Below, in pieces: positions 41,873-52,007 of a DNA stretch of 64,000 bases. Source of the DNA: Myxococcales bacterium (GTDB taxonomy: Bacteria > Myxococcota_A > Polyangia > Palsa-1104 > JAEUJZ01); NCBI GenBank assembly GCA_016794465.1, contig JAEUKA010000034.1, forward strand, positions 1-64,000. Direction: 5' to 3'. Position numbers and translations under genes: made by a program. Position 1 is the stretch's first letter; each line of letters starts with the position of its first letter. The notes below the pieces were generated by a model. The model had not been told where the DNA came from. It worked only from the letters and a program-made list of their open reading frames with translations, and ran no database searches.

Positions 41873-42343
41873 CTAGAGCCGACTGCGGGCAGTGGCCAGC
41901 GCCGCTCTCACTTTCGGCGAGGTCTTCACCGGATCGAGCGCAAAGTCAGGCCGACGGCGCAGCACCTCGATGAAGCAGCCGACCGCCAGGTCCAGCTGCC
42001 CCAGCGCGACGTAGCTCACCCCAAGGAGATCGAAGATCGCGACCTGCTGTTCCATCAGCGGCTGCGTCTCGGCCAGCGCACGCAGCAGCGCCAGCACCGC
42101 GTCTGCGTACTGACCCTGCTGAACCTGCGCCCGGGCCGCGATGATCCGGGACTCGATCCGCCCCCGATCTTCGCGAGGCATGCGGCCATCGTCCTTCGGT
42201 ACCGTCGCCACCGGCTTGGCCCGGACTGCCACCTTGCGCGGTGCCACCGGTGGTCGACTCGCTGCGTCCGCTGTCGCTGCAAAGGCCAAGACCGCCCCCA
42301 GCAAGCCCGCTCGCAAACCCCAAAAGGAAGTCGCCGCTCGCAT
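41873..42343 (-). CDS. Exported TPR-like protein
   Basis: A 156-aa protein with a signal peptide (GLRAGLLGAVLAFAATADA) and a basic linker. Two TPR-like hairpins follow (RAQVQQGQYADAVLALLRAL and LGVSYVALGQLDLAVGCFIEVLRRRPDFAL), and it ends in DPVKTSPKVRAALATAR, a pattern common to myxobacterial periplasmic TPR proteins. Its ATG overlaps the stop of the kinase gene by one base (TGATG), so both are coupled; it may be a periplasmic partner of the kinase's extracytoplasmic tail. Function unknown. Confidence 0.75.
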   Translation of the reverse strand: MRAATSFWGLRAGLLGAVLAFAATADAASRPPVAPRKVAVRAKPVATVPKDDGRMPREDRGRIESRIIAARAQVQQGQYADAVLALLRALAETQPLMEQQVAIFDLLGVSYVALGQLDLAVGCFIEVLRRRPDFALDPVKTSPKVRAALATARSRL

Positions 42344-43644
42344 CAGCTTCCCCGTGGCAAGAGCGGCATCTGGACGTGAAGCACGCGGCGCTCTCCCGGC
42401 TTCAGATCAAGCGTCTGCCGAACCGAGCGGAAGCTGGGCCCGCGCAGCTCCACATAGCGACGACCACTGCGCAGCCGCAAGGGACTGGCAAACGGCGTTG
42501 TCTCGACGCGCTGGCCATCGATCACGACCTCGGCCCAGGGCTCGGCCACCACCAGCAGCTGCGCCGTTCGGCCCTCGGGTTCATCAAGCGGCGCAAGCGG
42601 CGACGGCGAGGTCCACAGCGGCAGCGAGCGCAAAAGCGACACCCCCAGCAGCAGCACCAGCAGCAAGCCGGCGTGCGCAAGCGGAGCCTTTAGCTGCGTC
42701 GGAACCTTCCAGGTCCTCAGGGGTCGGGCGCGACGGTGCGGCGGTGGCAGGTCGGCAAGCTCCGCCGGTGGTAACAGCCCGCGCTCGACCAGGAAGCGGA
42801 CGATGTGGGCTTGACCACTCTCACCGACCTGGGTCCCGACAAAGCCTTCGAGGGCGGTCAGCAGCTGCTCCGGCGTTCGATAGCGCTGCTCTCGCTTCTT
42901 GCGCAGACAGCGATCGATGATGCGCACCAGCGACGGTGGCAGCTCGGGGCACTGCTGGGTCAGGGACGGCGGCGACTGGGTGCGAATCTTCTCGGGCAGC
43001 GAGTGCAGCGCGTCTTCGGCAAACGGCTTGCGCCCGGCGAGCATCTGATACAGCACGATTCCGAGCGAAAACTGATCGGATCGCCAGTCGAGCCGCTCTC
43101 CGAGGATCTGCTCGGGACTCATGTAGCTCGGTGTCCCCAGCGTCGCGCCCGTCGCCGTCAGGTCCCCCGAGTAGCGCGGGTCGTCGGCAATGCCAAAGTC
43201 CCCCAGCTTGACGATGCCGTTCTTGCTCAAAAGCACATTGGCCGGCTTGAGGTCGCGGTGCAGCACGCCCATCGTATGCAGATAGGTCAGCGCCCGCGCC
43301 ACTTGCAGGGCAATGCAGGCCGCCACACTCGCCGGCACGCGCGGCACTTTTTCCAAGAGATCATAGAGATCTATCCCGTCGACCAGCTCCATCACGATGA
43401 ACAGCGCGCCCTGCTCGCGATAGAACTCGTAGACGTGGATCAGGTTCTCGTGCTGAAGCTGCGCGAGGGTGCGGGCCTCTCGCTCGAAGCGCTGCGCAAA
43501 GGCCTCGTCTTCTTGGACCGCCGTCTTCAGCGCCTTGATGGCGACGGGACGACCGAGGGTTTCTTGCACGGCGCGGTACAAGACCGCCATTCCGCCCGAG
43601 GCGATCTCGCCCTCAATGCGGCAGGACCCGACTCGGTCGAGCAT
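42343..43644 (-). CDS. Membrane Ser/Thr protein kinase
   Basis: A 433-aa Hanks-type kinase with all catalytic elements: Gly loop IASGGMAVLYRA, VAIKALK, HRDLKPANVLL, DFGIAD and SPEQI. After a juxtamembrane segment with a PPHRRARPLRT stretch comes one helix (HAGLLLVLLLGVSLL). A PEGA-like extracytoplasmic domain follows (LLVVAEPWAEVVIDGQRVETTPFASPLRL). It phosphorylates Ser/Thr of unknown targets. It is divergent from the ECF sigma gene across 145 bases and coupled to the TPR-like gene downstream. Confidence 0.92.
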   Translation of the reverse strand: MLDRVGSCRIEGEIASGGMAVLYRAVQETLGRPVAIKALKTAVQEDEAFAQRFEREARTLAQLQHENLIHVYEFYREQGALFIVMELVDGIDLYDLLEKVPRVPASVAACIALQVARALTYLHTMGVLHRDLKPANVLLSKNGIVKLGDFGIADDPRYSGDLTATGATLGTPSYMSPEQILGERLDWRSDQFSLGIVLYQMLAGRKPFAEDALHSLPEKIRTQSPPSLTQQCPELPPSLVRIIDRCLRKKREQRYRTPEQLLTALEGFVGTQVGESGQAHIVRFLVERGLLPPAELADLPPPHRRARPLRTWKVPTQLKAPLAHAGLLLVLLLGVSLLRSLPLWTSPSPLAPLDEPEGRTAQLLVVAEPWAEVVIDGQRVETTPFASPLRLRSGRRYVELRGPSFRSVRQTLDLKPGERRVLHVQMPLLPRGS

Positions 43645-43789
43645 GATGGATCGCTTCCGTACGTGGCGCGTTTACGAACCCAGGGCGCCCCAGCATGGAC
43701 AGACTCACGAGGCGCAAGGGTGTTTCTAAGTGCACGTCTCTGGGATACCATATCGGACTCAGACATCCTCTGTGATTTTGAGGGTTTGG

Positions 43790-44380
43790 GTGCGCGACGA
43801 AGCCAACGAATCGCTGATGCTCCGATTTCGCGACGGCGATCCACGCGCCTTCGAGCTGCTGCTCCAGCGCCATCAGAAGCCGATCTTCGACTTCGTGATG
43901 CGCTCGGTGGGAACGGCTGCTGTCGCGGAAGAGCTGACGCAAGAGACGTTCCTGCGGGTCATCAAGCAAAAGTCGGTCTACGAGCAGCGGGCGCGCTTTA
44001 CGACGTGGCTGTATACGCTGGCGCGCAACCTTTGCATCGATCACTCGCGGCGGATGCAGCATCGGCGGGCCAAGAGCCTGGATGCGGTCGACGAAGAAGG
44101 GCACAGCCTGCTCGAGCGCACCGCCGACAAAGGACCGCAGGTGGATAGGCAGGCCATCGGCGAGGAGCTCAAAGAGCGGATGCGCAAGGCCATCGATTCC
44201 CTGCCGGAAGACCAGCGCGAGGTCTTCTTGCTGCGTGAAGAGGCGGATCTGTCGTTCAAGGAAATCGCCGACATTGTTGGGATCTCCGAGAACACCGTGA
44301 AGAGCCGCATGCGCTACGCGCTAACGAAGCTGCGGTCGCTGCTGGAAGAATATGAAGACATGGCACGGGCACTCTCATGA
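43790..44380 (+). CDS. ECF-type sigma factor (RpoE/SigW-like)
   Basis: A sigma-70 family regulator of 196 residues. Region 2 is RFRDGDPRAFELLLQRH...WLYTLARNLCIDHSRR, and region 4 is LPEDQREVFLLREEADLSFKEIADIVGISENTVKSRM. Start: GTG at 43790 with AGGG 5 bases upstream is preferred; a GTG at 43730 and an ATG at 43818 are the other choices. It is followed by its anti-sigma gene with a 4-base ATGA overlap. It should redirect RNA polymerase in response to an envelope signal. Its target promoters are not identified. Confidence 0.9.
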   Translation: MRDEANESLMLRFRDGDPRAFELLLQRHQKPIFDFVMRSVGTAAVAEELTQETFLRVIKQKSVYEQRARFTTWLYTLARNLCIDHSRRMQHRRAKSLDAVDEEGHSLLERTADKGPQVDRQAIGEELKERMRKAIDSLPEDQREVFLLREEADLSFKEIADIVGISENTVKSRMRYALTKLRSLLEEYEDMARALS

Positions 44381-46041
44381 GCGAGCTGTGTAAATACGAC
44401 GAACAAGTGCTCGACTATCTGTACGGCGATCTGGTCGGTGCAGAGCGTGCTGCCTTCGCAGATCACCTGTCGGGCTGTCCAAGCTGCCGACGCGAGCTAG
44501 ACTCGCTGTCGGGAGTGCGCAAAGAAGTCGCCGAGCTGCCGCGCCCGGTCTTGGCGACGGATGCAGCGGCCCGGATGACCGCTCAGCTGATGGAGGCGGC
44601 GATTGCGGCGACGAAAGCTACGGCGGCCTCCCCGGCGCTGGGCGGTGGCAAGCTGCTGCAGTTCCCGAGCGGTCGGATCAAGCGAGCGCTGACCCATCCG
44701 GTGAGCGCGGGAATTTTGGTGGCGGCGGCGGCGCTGTTCATTGTCGTGTTTCGCCTGCGAGAGCCGGCAGAGCCCGTCTCCGACTCGCCAGTTCCAGCGC
44801 CTGCCGTGCTCACGCCGCAGGCTCCGGCCAAAGCCCCGAGTCCCGCCGCTGCGCCTGCCGATGTGCCTGCCGATGTGCCTGCCGATGTGCCTGCCAAGGC
44901 CGCAGAGCCTGCCGGTGCGACGACCCAAGTACCGATTGTCACGACGGTGACCGAGCAAAAGCCTGCGGAGCCGGCGAAGAGTGTCGTTGCCACGGGAAGC
45001 GCTATCGCCCAAAAGCCGATGATGGCACCAGCGCCGAAGCGGGCTCCGGTCTGGGGGCCGGCGCCAACGACGCCACCGATGGAAAAGCCGATGGTCGAGC
45101 GGGATCGCGGCGATCGCGTGGCCAGTAACAAGCTCGACGCGATTAACGACAGCCGCTTTGCCCAGCCACCCCCACCGCTTGTCGCAGAGTCGACGGCGGC
45201 ACCGGCAGCTCCAGCGGTCGTGGCGCAGCAGGCTCCTGGCCAAGGACACTCGCCGCAGGCTGCTCCGTCGCAGACGAGGAATGGAAGCGTCACGGACGAC
45301 GAGAGCAACCAGGCCGGCATCGTCGCGCAGAGCAAGGCTCGTCAGCAAAAACGCAACCTCGAGGAGCTGGAGCGTGTCGGTCTGGCCCAAGGTCCGGTGG
45401 CGGCAGCAGCCGACAGTGACAATTATTCTCGGCGCGCGGCTCAGACGGGCAGCCTGGGTCGCAGTGGTGTGGCGGCAAGTGCTCCGACGGGTGGAATTTA
45501 CGGTGGGGCCAAAGACTCGCAGAGTGAAGAGGATGCGCCCAGCGCTGCCGCAAGTCAGGCGCCGCCCGCCGACAAGCAGGCCGAAAAGGGTGCCGATCGG
45601 CAGAGTCCTCTGACCCTGGTCTACGAGCAGATTCGCAGCGGCCACTGTCCCGAAGCGCGGGAGCTGATTCAGAAGCTGGAGCGGTCACAGCCAGGCCTGC
45701 CAGGGCTCGCCGAGGCCAATACCACCTGGCAGCGAGACTGTGGCGCGCGGCTGCCAACCCAGAATCGCGACCAGCTGAACATCCTGCAGCAGAACTATCA
45801 AAACCTGCAGCAGTCGAACCTGCCGCCTCGGAGTGCCTATCCTGCGGCGACGCCGAGCCCAGCGCCGATGCCAAGCCCAGTGGGAAAAGCGCCGATGATG
45901 GACCGAGCACCACTAGAGCGGGAGCAGCAGTACAACGAGGCCCGTCGCACCATGGCAAAAAAAGCAGCGCCGCCGCCCACCAAAGCGCCCGCCAAGGCCA
46001 AGGCCGCAGCCCCCGCCAAAGCAGCCGACGTAGCGTTCTAG
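44377..46041 (+). CDS. Anti-sigma factor with zinc finger and very long extracytoplasmic part
   Basis: A 554-aa membrane protein. The zf-HC2 domain at residues 1-45 has the H-x3-C-x2-C core HLSGCPSC plus an upstream Cys, which binds the cognate ECF sigma factor. One helix ([15 protein letters not shown]) near residue 115 is followed by ~400 Pro/Ala-rich residues. These include a triple PADV repeat encoded at 44857-44896 and a helical segment near 410-455 with two Cys ([18 protein letters not shown]). The tail is far longer than in most anti-sigma factors and may sense the envelope. Its stop shares a CTAG with the convergent thyX stop. Confidence 0.85.
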   Translation: MSELCKYDEQVLDYLYGDLVGAERAAFADHLSGCPSCRRELDSLSGVRKEVAELPRPVLATDAAARMTAQLMEAAIAATKATAASPALGGGKLLQFPSGRIKRALTHPVSAGILVAAAALFIVVFRLREPAEPVSDSPVPAPAVLTPQAPAKAPSPAAAPADVPADVPADVPAKAAEPAGATTQVPIVTTVTEQKPAEPAKSVVATGSAIAQKPMMAPAPKRAPVWGPAPTTPPMEKPMVERDRGDRVASNKLDAINDSRFAQPPPPLVAESTAAPAAPAVVAQQAPGQGHSPQAAPSQTRNGSVTDDESNQAGIVAQSKARQQKRNLEELERVGLAQGPVAAAADSDNYSRRAAQTGSLGRSGVAASAPTGGIYGGAKDSQSEEDAPSAAASQAPPADKQAEKGADRQSPLTLVYEQIRSGHCPEARELIQKLERSQPGLPGLAEANTTWQRDCGARLPTQNRDQLNILQQNYQNLQQSNLPPRSAYPAATPSPAPMPSPVGKAPMMDRAPLEREQQYNEARRTMAKKAAPPPTKAPAKAKAAAPAKAADVAF

Positions 46042-46982
46042 GCTTCGTCGGGTAGACCGAGCTTGCCACGCAGCTCGCGCTGCTCCCTCGGTGACAAGCC
46101 CAGCCCCGCGTAGTCGGGCGTCTCTCCTCGCAAAAGCGCCTTCACCGCCGCCAGCTCCATCCGCGACAGCGACACGCCTTCCAGCCGATAGTCGCGAAAC
46201 GCTTCCCAGGCCAGCGGCACCCAGCGCTCGACGAGACTGCTGATGACCTCGGCGTAGACGCGGATCTCGTACTGGGCATGCGCGTCCATCCGCAGCGACA
46301 GAAAGTGCAGCAGGTTGTGCAGATCGACCTTCCAATACCACTGCGTGTAGTAGTTGAGCGTCAGGTTCATCCGCGCCAGCTCTCGCGCCAGCTGCGGATC
46401 GCCTGGCCGCTGCGGCTGCCCGTCGTCGCTCTCGTTGAGCAGCTCCTCGTAGTGGTCGTAGCAGCGCTGGGCATCCCCCGCGAGGAGCCGCAGCACATAG
46501 GCCGACTGCTCCGCCGAGAGCACCGACTCACGACCTTGCCGGTTCGAGCGCGACTGCTCGGCCAGCTGCTCGGGCTGCGGCAGATAGAACTCGCGATCGA
46601 GGATCGAGTAGCGCGCCGAGTACTCGTTGACGTTGGCGGTGCGATGGCGAATCCACTGGCGGGCAACGAAGATCGGCAGCTTGACGTGGAGCTTGAGCTC
46701 GCACATCTCGAGCGGGGTGGTGTGGCGATGGCGGAGCAGGTAGCGAATCAGGCCGCGATCGCTGCTCAGCCGGGTGGTGCCGCGACCGTACGACACCCGC
46801 GCCGCTTGGACAATCGCCGCATCGTCGCCCATGTAGTCGACGACCCGCACGAAGCCATGGTCGAGCACCGGCAGTGGCTCGTGCAGCACGGCTTCCAGCT
46901 GCGGAGCGGTGGGACGACGGGTGGTGGCGGAATCGGACTGGGCCTGGCGAACGGCCTCGACCTGATCGGGAGAAAGCGACAT
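46038..46982 (-). CDS. thyX: Flavin-dependent thymidylate synthase
   Basis: A 314-aa enzyme that makes dTMP from dUMP with methylenetetrahydrofolate and FAD/NADPH. The ThyX motif [15 protein letters not shown] is present with both Arg and the Ser. [32 protein letters not shown] precedes it, and [13 protein letters not shown] and the C-terminal [10 protein letters not shown] follow. The ATG at 46982 is chosen over an upstream TTG. It has an N-terminal extension of ~60 residues relative to short ThyX proteins. It follows the histidine kinase gene on the same strand. No thyA is in the window. Confidence 0.95.
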   Translation of the reverse strand: MSLSPDQVEAVRQAQSDSATTRRPTAPQLEAVLHEPLPVLDHGFVRVVDYMGDDAAIVQAARVSYGRGTTRLSSDRGLIRYLLRHRHTTPLEMCELKLHVKLPIFVARQWIRHRTANVNEYSARYSILDREFYLPQPEQLAEQSRSNRQGRESVLSAEQSAYVLRLLAGDAQRCYDHYEELLNESDDGQPQRPGDPQLARELARMNLTLNYYTQWYWKVDLHNLLHFLSLRMDAHAQYEIRVYAEVISSLVERWVPLAWEAFRDYRLEGVSLSRMELAAVKALLRGETPDYAGLGLSPREQRELRGKLGLPDEA

Positions 46983-47023
46983 CGGGCAAGGTTCGTACAG
47001 AAGCCGAGCCCGACCTGTCAACG

Positions 47024-48511
47024 TCAACCTGGCGTGGCGGGCGCGGGCGGCTCACACGGCAGCTCGATCACAAAGGTCGTCCCCTGCGGCCCGGTCGTCA
47101 CCGTGATCTGCCCGTGGTGATCGCTCACAATCTCGCGCACGAACGGCAGCCCCAGTCCGGTGCCCTGCGCCCGGGTCGTAAAGAACGGTGTCCACATCTT
47201 GGCCAGCACGTCATCGGCAATGCCGGCGCCGTTATCGGTCACCACCAGCCGCAGACGGCTTTGAACAGCCGGCTCCACGCGCAGCGTCACTTTGCCATCA
47301 GGTCGGCCCTGACAGGCCTGCACCGCGTTCTGGGCCAGGTTTTCGAGCGCCCGGCGCAGCTGCTGCGGATCGGCGAGGAGCCGCACCGAATCGGGCATGA
47401 CGACATCGACCCACACCGACCCCGCTGTGGTCGCTTGTGCACTCTCCTTCACCTCACCGAGCAGCGCTCGCAGATCGACCGGCTGAAGCTGCGGGGCTGG
47501 CCGTCGCGCGTAGAGCAGGAACTCGGTCACGACCTTCTGCAGGTGGGTCAGCTCACGCTGGATGCGCGCCACGTAGCTGCGCGCCTGGTCGAGATCCGGT
47601 GCCGGTCCATCGGGCATCGGCGACAGCTCTTCACGCAGCAGACCGGCAAACAGCTCCATCCCACCGAGTGGATTGCGGACCTCGTGGGCGATACCGGCCA
47701 GCATCATCTGCAGCCGCTCGTCCCGGGCCAGCAGTCCAGCCCGCATCGTCTCGAGCGTCTGGGCCAGCACCGCAACCTCGTCGTGACCACGCAACAGCTC
47801 AGCCGGCACGGGACGGTTGAGCACACCATCGCCGACCACCTTGGCACCGTCACTGAGCCGTCGCAGCGGCCCGCTTACCCGCCGCCCGAGCAGCACCGCC
47901 AGCCCCGTCAGCAATACCGCCGCCAGCAGCCCGACCAACAGCAAGGTCCGCTGCAGTCCAATCAGATCGGTATAGAGCGCCGCGCTGCCATCGACGCCAA
48001 CGGCAAAGCGTGCCGGACCATGCTCGCTTTCAATCGGCGCAAAGCCGGACTTGTAGAGCTTGCCGTCGTGACCTTGAAAGAGCACCGAGGCGGCGGAGCG
48101 CTCGGTGACGGGACTTGGGCCGGCAAAGATTCGGCTCAGCTCACTGCGGCTGCCGTCGAGACGATAGAGTCGCTCGCCGATCACAGCCGGTCCGGTGTCA
48201 ACGCGGGTGGTGTGATCGGCGGCAAAGACATAGACCCGTGAGAGAGCGGCGGCCTCGCGAACCTCGCTGAGGCGGCGACGGAGGTTGCGGGCGGTGCGGC
48301 TGTCCTCGTCGCCGGGCGAGAGCAGCGCCACACTCTCCTCGGAGATCTGCCGCGCCACCAGCTGGGCCAGGGTCTGGAGCCGTCGCCCCAGCTCGACTTC
48401 GACCGCCCGCGCCGCCGCTTGCCGCGCCAGCCAGCCGAACGCGACAAACGCAAGCAGCGACGGCAGAAGCATCGCCACAATCAGCTTCAGACTCAAGGAA
48501 GGCCGTCGCAT
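47024..48511 (-). CDS. Membrane sensor histidine kinase
   Basis: A 495-aa protein. Helix 1 lies at 10-32, a periplasmic sensor of ~150 residues follows, helix 2 is at ~178-205 ([19 protein letters not shown]), then HAMP. The phospho-acceptor box is [23 protein letters not shown], and the ATPase has N box [14 protein letters not shown]1 [14 protein letters not shown] box [16 protein letters not shown] and G2. All catalytic motifs are intact. No response regulator gene is adjacent, so it is an orphan kinase. It lies 21 bases after the rhomboid gene and before thyX, all on the minus strand. Confidence 0.93.
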   Translation of the reverse strand: MRRPSLSLKLIVAMLLPSLLAFVAFGWLARQAAARAVEVELGRRLQTLAQLVARQISEESVALLSPGDEDSRTARNLRRRLSEVREAAALSRVYVFAADHTTRVDTGPAVIGERLYRLDGSRSELSRIFAGPSPVTERSAASVLFQGHDGKLYKSGFAPIESEHGPARFAVGVDGSAALYTDLIGLQRTLLLVGLLAAVLLTGLAVLLGRRVSGPLRRLSDGAKVVGDGVLNRPVPAELLRGHDEVAVLAQTLETMRAGLLARDERLQMMLAGIAHEVRNPLGGMELFAGLLREELSPMPDGPAPDLDQARSYVARIQRELTHLQKVVTEFLLYARRPAPQLQPVDLRALLGEVKESAQATTAGSVWVDVVMPDSVRLLADPQQLRRALENLAQNAVQACQGRPDGKVTLRVEPAVQSRLRLVVTDNGAGIADDVLAKMWTPFFTTRAQGTGLGLPFVREIVSDHHGQITVTTGPQGTTFVIELPCEPPAPATPG

Positions 48512-48532
48512 GGCAGGTCAGGAGAAGGGCGC

Positions 48533-49333
48533 CTACGTCCTAAGCGCTGGCTGCCAGGGCTGGCCTTGCACAATCGCGACGATGGACGAGCCGAGCAGCG
48601 CAATGAGCAGCAGCACCGCCAGCACCGTGAAGATCCGATGGGCCACTGAGTGCTGGTCGTCGGTCAGCTGCGGTCGAATCGCGAGGAGAAGCAGCAACGC
48701 GCCAGCGAGGAAGCCACCGAGGTGTGCCAACCAGTCGATATTCGGGCGCAGCGACGCCACGACGTTGAGGCCGAGGTTGATAAGCGCTCCCTTGCGCAGC
48801 TGCGCCACCAGCTCGGTCGGCAGGCCAACGTCACGAAAGCCGAGCACTGCCGCTGCCCCGAGCAGACCAAACAGGCTCCCTGACGCGCCGACGCTGACCG
48901 AGTCACCGAAGATCGTCCCCAGCACCGTGCCGGCCAGTCCCGCGACGACATACAGGACGACGAAGCGCGGCCAGCCGAGCAGCTTTTCCAGAAACGGTCC
49001 GAAGCTGTAGAGCACATAGCTGTTGAGCAAGATGTGAAGCAGGCCGCCGTGCAGCGCCGTCGCTGACAGCAGCCGCCACCGCTGTCCTTGCTGGATCAGC
49101 GACGGAACCTCTGCGCCCATCGCCACCAGCGTCAGCAGGTTGTCGGAGCCGCCCCACAGCTCACACAGGCCAAACAGCACGATGTAGAGGCCGATCAGGG
49201 CATACGTCACCCGTACCGGTCGCCGCGCCATCACCGCTGTGAACACCGCCAGCTCGTCGAGAACTTCGCCCGGCGGCTCACCGATTCCGCCCGAGAACTG
49301 ACCCCGCGACGAGGAACCTTCGCTGCTACTCAT
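48533..49333 (-). CDS. Rhomboid family intramembrane serine protease
   Basis: A 266-aa membrane protein. The catalytic Ser is in GASGSLFGLLGA and the catalytic His in IDWLAHLGGFLAGALL. The stabilising HxxxN motif is HGGLLHILLNSYVLY. About seven helices are predicted, with a 40-residue cytoplasmic leader. It cleaves helices of membrane proteins; substrates are unknown. It heads the run rhomboid - histidine kinase - thyX and is divergent from the TonB-dependent receptor gene across 22 bases. Confidence 0.93.
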   Translation of the reverse strand: MSSSEGSSSRGQFSGGIGEPPGEVLDELAVFTAVMARRPVRVTYALIGLYIVLFGLCELWGGSDNLLTLVAMGAEVPSLIQQGQRWRLLSATALHGGLLHILLNSYVLYSFGPFLEKLLGWPRFVVLYVVAGLAGTVLGTIFGDSVSVGASGSLFGLLGAAAVLGFRDVGLPTELVAQLRKGALINLGLNVVASLRPNIDWLAHLGGFLAGALLLLLAIRPQLTDDQHSVAHRIFTVLAVLLLIALLGSSIVAIVQGQPWQPALRT

Positions 49334-49355
49334 AAGCCATCATATAACCTGAGGT

Positions 49356-51590
49356 ATGTCCTGTTCGTCCATCCTGCGTGGCAGAGCATCGGCGCTGTCG
49401 TGGCTGCTGGGGCTTTTGCTGATGCTGGCGTCGGCGGGCTCGCTGCGGGCAGAGGAAGCGACGGGTCGCCTGAGCGGACGGGTCTTCGTCTACGGATCGA
49501 TCACGGCACTTCCCGAGGCGCTCGTCGAGGCCAAGGTAGGTGAGGTGGTGGTGCAGACCCACAGTGACGCACAGGGCCGCTTCGAGCTGCGACCACCGCT
49601 CGGCCCCGCCAACCTCAAGGTCCGTCACCCCGAGTTCGAGACGCTGCGGCTCGTAACCCAGGTCGGTCCGAGCAGTCAGGTGGAGCTACGCCTCCGTCGT
49701 CGGCCCAGCCATCAGCAGCCGTTTCAGACCACCGTGCGCAGTCCGTCTCACAAAGCGGAAGGTCAGCACCTGAGCCTGCGTGGCGACGAGCTGCGGACGC
49801 TGCCGGGCAGCCTCGGTGATCCGTTTCGAGCGATTGGTCTTCTGCCGGGTGTGGCGACGCCGGTGCCGCTGCTGCCGATTTACGTGGTGCGCGGTGCGAG
49901 TCCGGGAATGAACGGCTTTTATCTCGATGGGATGCGGGTGCCGCAGCTGTTTCACCTGCTGGTCGGAGGCGGGGTGGTGCATGCCCGGCTCGTCGAGCAG
50001 ATGGACTTTTATCCCGGCGCCTACGATGCCTCGTTTGGTCGCTATGCGGGCGGGATCATCGACGCCAAGACCAGGCCGGCGCGCTCCGACGGCTATCACG
50101 GTGAGCTGGAGCTGCGACTGTTCGACCTGTCGGCGCTGGTCGAGCTGCCGCTGCCCAAAGACATTCGCATCACCGTCTCGGGTCACTACGGCTACCCCGG
50201 CCCGATCATCCGCGCCATCGACGAGCGGGTCGACATTGGCTACTGGGACTATCAGCTGCGGCTCGACTGGAAGGGACTGTCGATCCAAGCGCTCGGCTCG
50301 TATGACAGCGTGACGATCGCCAACCTGCCGCTCGGGGGTGGCGCCACCAGTCCAGCCACAGAGAACACCTTCCGCACCACCTTTCACCGCGTGCAGGCCC
50401 GTTATCGGCACTCGCGAGGCAGGCACTCCTTCGAGGTCGGCGCCGTCGGTGGCATCGATGAGATGACGATCTTCCAGGGCAATGGCGTGCGCAAGCTGGC
50501 GCTGAACCTGCGGGCCTTGGCGACGCTGGCGTGGCCGAAGCTGAAGCTGCGAATCGGGACCGACACCGAGCTGTCGCGCTTTTCCGCCCAAAACTTTGGC
50601 GAGGTCGATGTGCGCGCGCGTCCTGACGACATCGGCGATCTCGGCGGCTCGCGAGACGGAGTGGTGGCGTCGGCGTATGCGGTGCTGTCGGTGGAGCCGT
50701 GGCAAGGTCTGACCTTGACCGGCAGTGGTCGCATCGACCTGTATCACGCGGGGGCGGTGACGCTGCTGGGCCTCGATCCTCGGCTGCAGGTGCGGGCGCG
50801 CTTGACGGACTTTCTGCTGCTTCACGCGGGCGTCGGGTACTACCAGCAACCACCGAGCTTTCCGGTCGCGCTGCCGGGCATTGACACCTACGCGCTCAGC
50901 CTCGGGCTTCAGCACGCCACTCACGCCGCCGTCGGTGAGGAGCTACAGCTACCGCTCTCACTGTCGCTCAACCTCAATGGTTTTTATCAGAAGTATGAAA
51001 ATTCCAACGATGTGGTGATCGACTTCACGCCGCAGCTGTGTACCTCGCCACCGCCCGAGACGCTGTCGGGTTACGCGGCGGTGATCACGCGGCAAGTGAA
51101 TGGCTCGTCGTATGGGATGGAGCTGATGCTGCGTCGCCACCACGGTCGCTTCACCGGCTGGATTGCCTACACCCTGAGCCGAGCCGAGCGCGCCTTCACC
51201 TGCGGACTGCGGCCAGCCGACTACGATCAGCCGCATGTCTTAAACACCGTCGCGCAGGTGCGTCTGCCGTGGAACTTGATGATCGGCGGACGGTTCTTTT
51301 ACTCGACGGGGCGACCGGTGACGATGCTCAAGCCGCCCGATGGCAGTGCAACGGTGCGCAATGCCGATCGCTTGCCCGACACCTTTCAGCTCGATCTGCG
51401 CATCGATCGCGAGTGGCTGTTTCGATCGTTTGCGCTCGATGTCTTTGTCGAGGCGGTCAACATCACCTACTCGCAGGCGGTGTTTGGGCTGACGTACCCT
51501 CGGGAAGGCAACATCACCCGCTACGATCAGCCGCAGCTTAACGGCTTCCGCTGGGTGCTGCCGTCGATCGGTGTGCGGGGGCGGTTTTGA
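49356..51590 (+). CDS. TonB-dependent receptor-like outer membrane protein
   Basis: A 744-aa protein. The signal peptide is WLLGLLLMLASAGSLRA. Residues ~38-110 are a carboxypeptidase-regulatory-like beta domain (GRLSGRVFVYGSITALPEALVEAKV). Residues ~125-230 are a plug domain with YVVRGASPGMNGFYLDGMRVPQLFH and DFYPGAYDASFGRYAGGII. The rest is beta strands of a 22-stranded barrel, ending in the aromatic GVRGRF. It should import a bulky ligand across the outer membrane or act in surface adhesion; the ligand is unknown. No TonB box is obvious. The GAGG before the start is very close (1 base). Confidence 0.88.
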   Translation: MSCSSILRGRASALSWLLGLLLMLASAGSLRAEEATGRLSGRVFVYGSITALPEALVEAKVGEVVVQTHSDAQGRFELRPPLGPANLKVRHPEFETLRLVTQVGPSSQVELRLRRRPSHQQPFQTTVRSPSHKAEGQHLSLRGDELRTLPGSLGDPFRAIGLLPGVATPVPLLPIYVVRGASPGMNGFYLDGMRVPQLFHLLVGGGVVHARLVEQMDFYPGAYDASFGRYAGGIIDAKTRPARSDGYHGELELRLFDLSALVELPLPKDIRITVSGHYGYPGPIIRAIDERVDIGYWDYQLRLDWKGLSIQALGSYDSVTIANLPLGGGATSPATENTFRTTFHRVQARYRHSRGRHSFEVGAVGGIDEMTIFQGNGVRKLALNLRALATLAWPKLKLRIGTDTELSRFSAQNFGEVDVRARPDDIGDLGGSRDGVVASAYAVLSVEPWQGLTLTGSGRIDLYHAGAVTLLGLDPRLQVRARLTDFLLLHAGVGYYQQPPSFPVALPGIDTYALSLGLQHATHAAVGEELQLPLSLSLNLNGFYQKYENSNDVVIDFTPQLCTSPPPETLSGYAAVITRQVNGSSYGMELMLRRHHGRFTGWIAYTLSRAERAFTCGLRPADYDQPHVLNTVAQVRLPWNLMIGGRFFYSTGRPVTMLKPPDGSATVRNADRLPDTFQLDLRIDREWLFRSFALDVFVEAVNITYSQAVFGLTYPREGNITRYDQPQLNGFRWVLPSIGVRGRF

Positions 51591-51635
51591 AGGATCTTGA
51601 CTTGGCGGCGCGCGGCGAAAAATATCCCGCTCACG

Positions 51636-51992
51636 ATGCGTACCGTCCAAAAGCCTTGGGGCCACGAGCTGATCTGGGCCCACACCAGCCGTTACGTCGG
51701 CAAGATCCTTCACATCAAGCGCGGCGAGTCGCTGTCCCTGCAGTATCACGAGCAGAAGGACGAGACGATCATGGTGCTGAGCGGCCTGCTCCGCTTTGAG
51801 CACTACGCCGAGGGAGAGACGCCGCGCCACACCGATCTTTCGCCGCACCAGCCGTTTCACATCACGCCGGGACTGCGGCACCGCATGACAGCGCTGGAAG
51901 ACACCGATGTGGTGGAAGTCTCGACGCCAGAGCTGGACGATGTGGTGCGACTGGAAGACCGCTACGGTCGCAAAGGCACAAGCGCCGCGTAA
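51636..51992 (+). CDS. Cupin protein, mannose-6-phosphate isomerase type II-like
   Basis: A protein of 118 residues forming a single cupin barrel. It starts MRTVQKPWGHELIWAHTSRYVGKIL. The metal-binding motif is LQYHEQKDETIMVLSGLLRF and the second motif is HITPGLRHRMTALEDTDVVEVSTPE. This is the pattern of the C-terminal isomerase domain of ManC/GMP-type enzymes and of stand-alone cupins. It could isomerise a sugar phosphate or bind a metal-ligand pair. The ATG at 51636 matches the family start. It follows the receptor gene by 45 bases on the same strand. Confidence 0.8.
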   Translation: MRTVQKPWGHELIWAHTSRYVGKILHIKRGESLSLQYHEQKDETIMVLSGLLRFEHYAEGETPRHTDLSPHQPFHITPGLRHRMTALEDTDVVEVSTPELDDVVRLEDRYGRKGTSAA

Positions 51993-52007
51993 GCCAACCA
52001 GCCGTCG

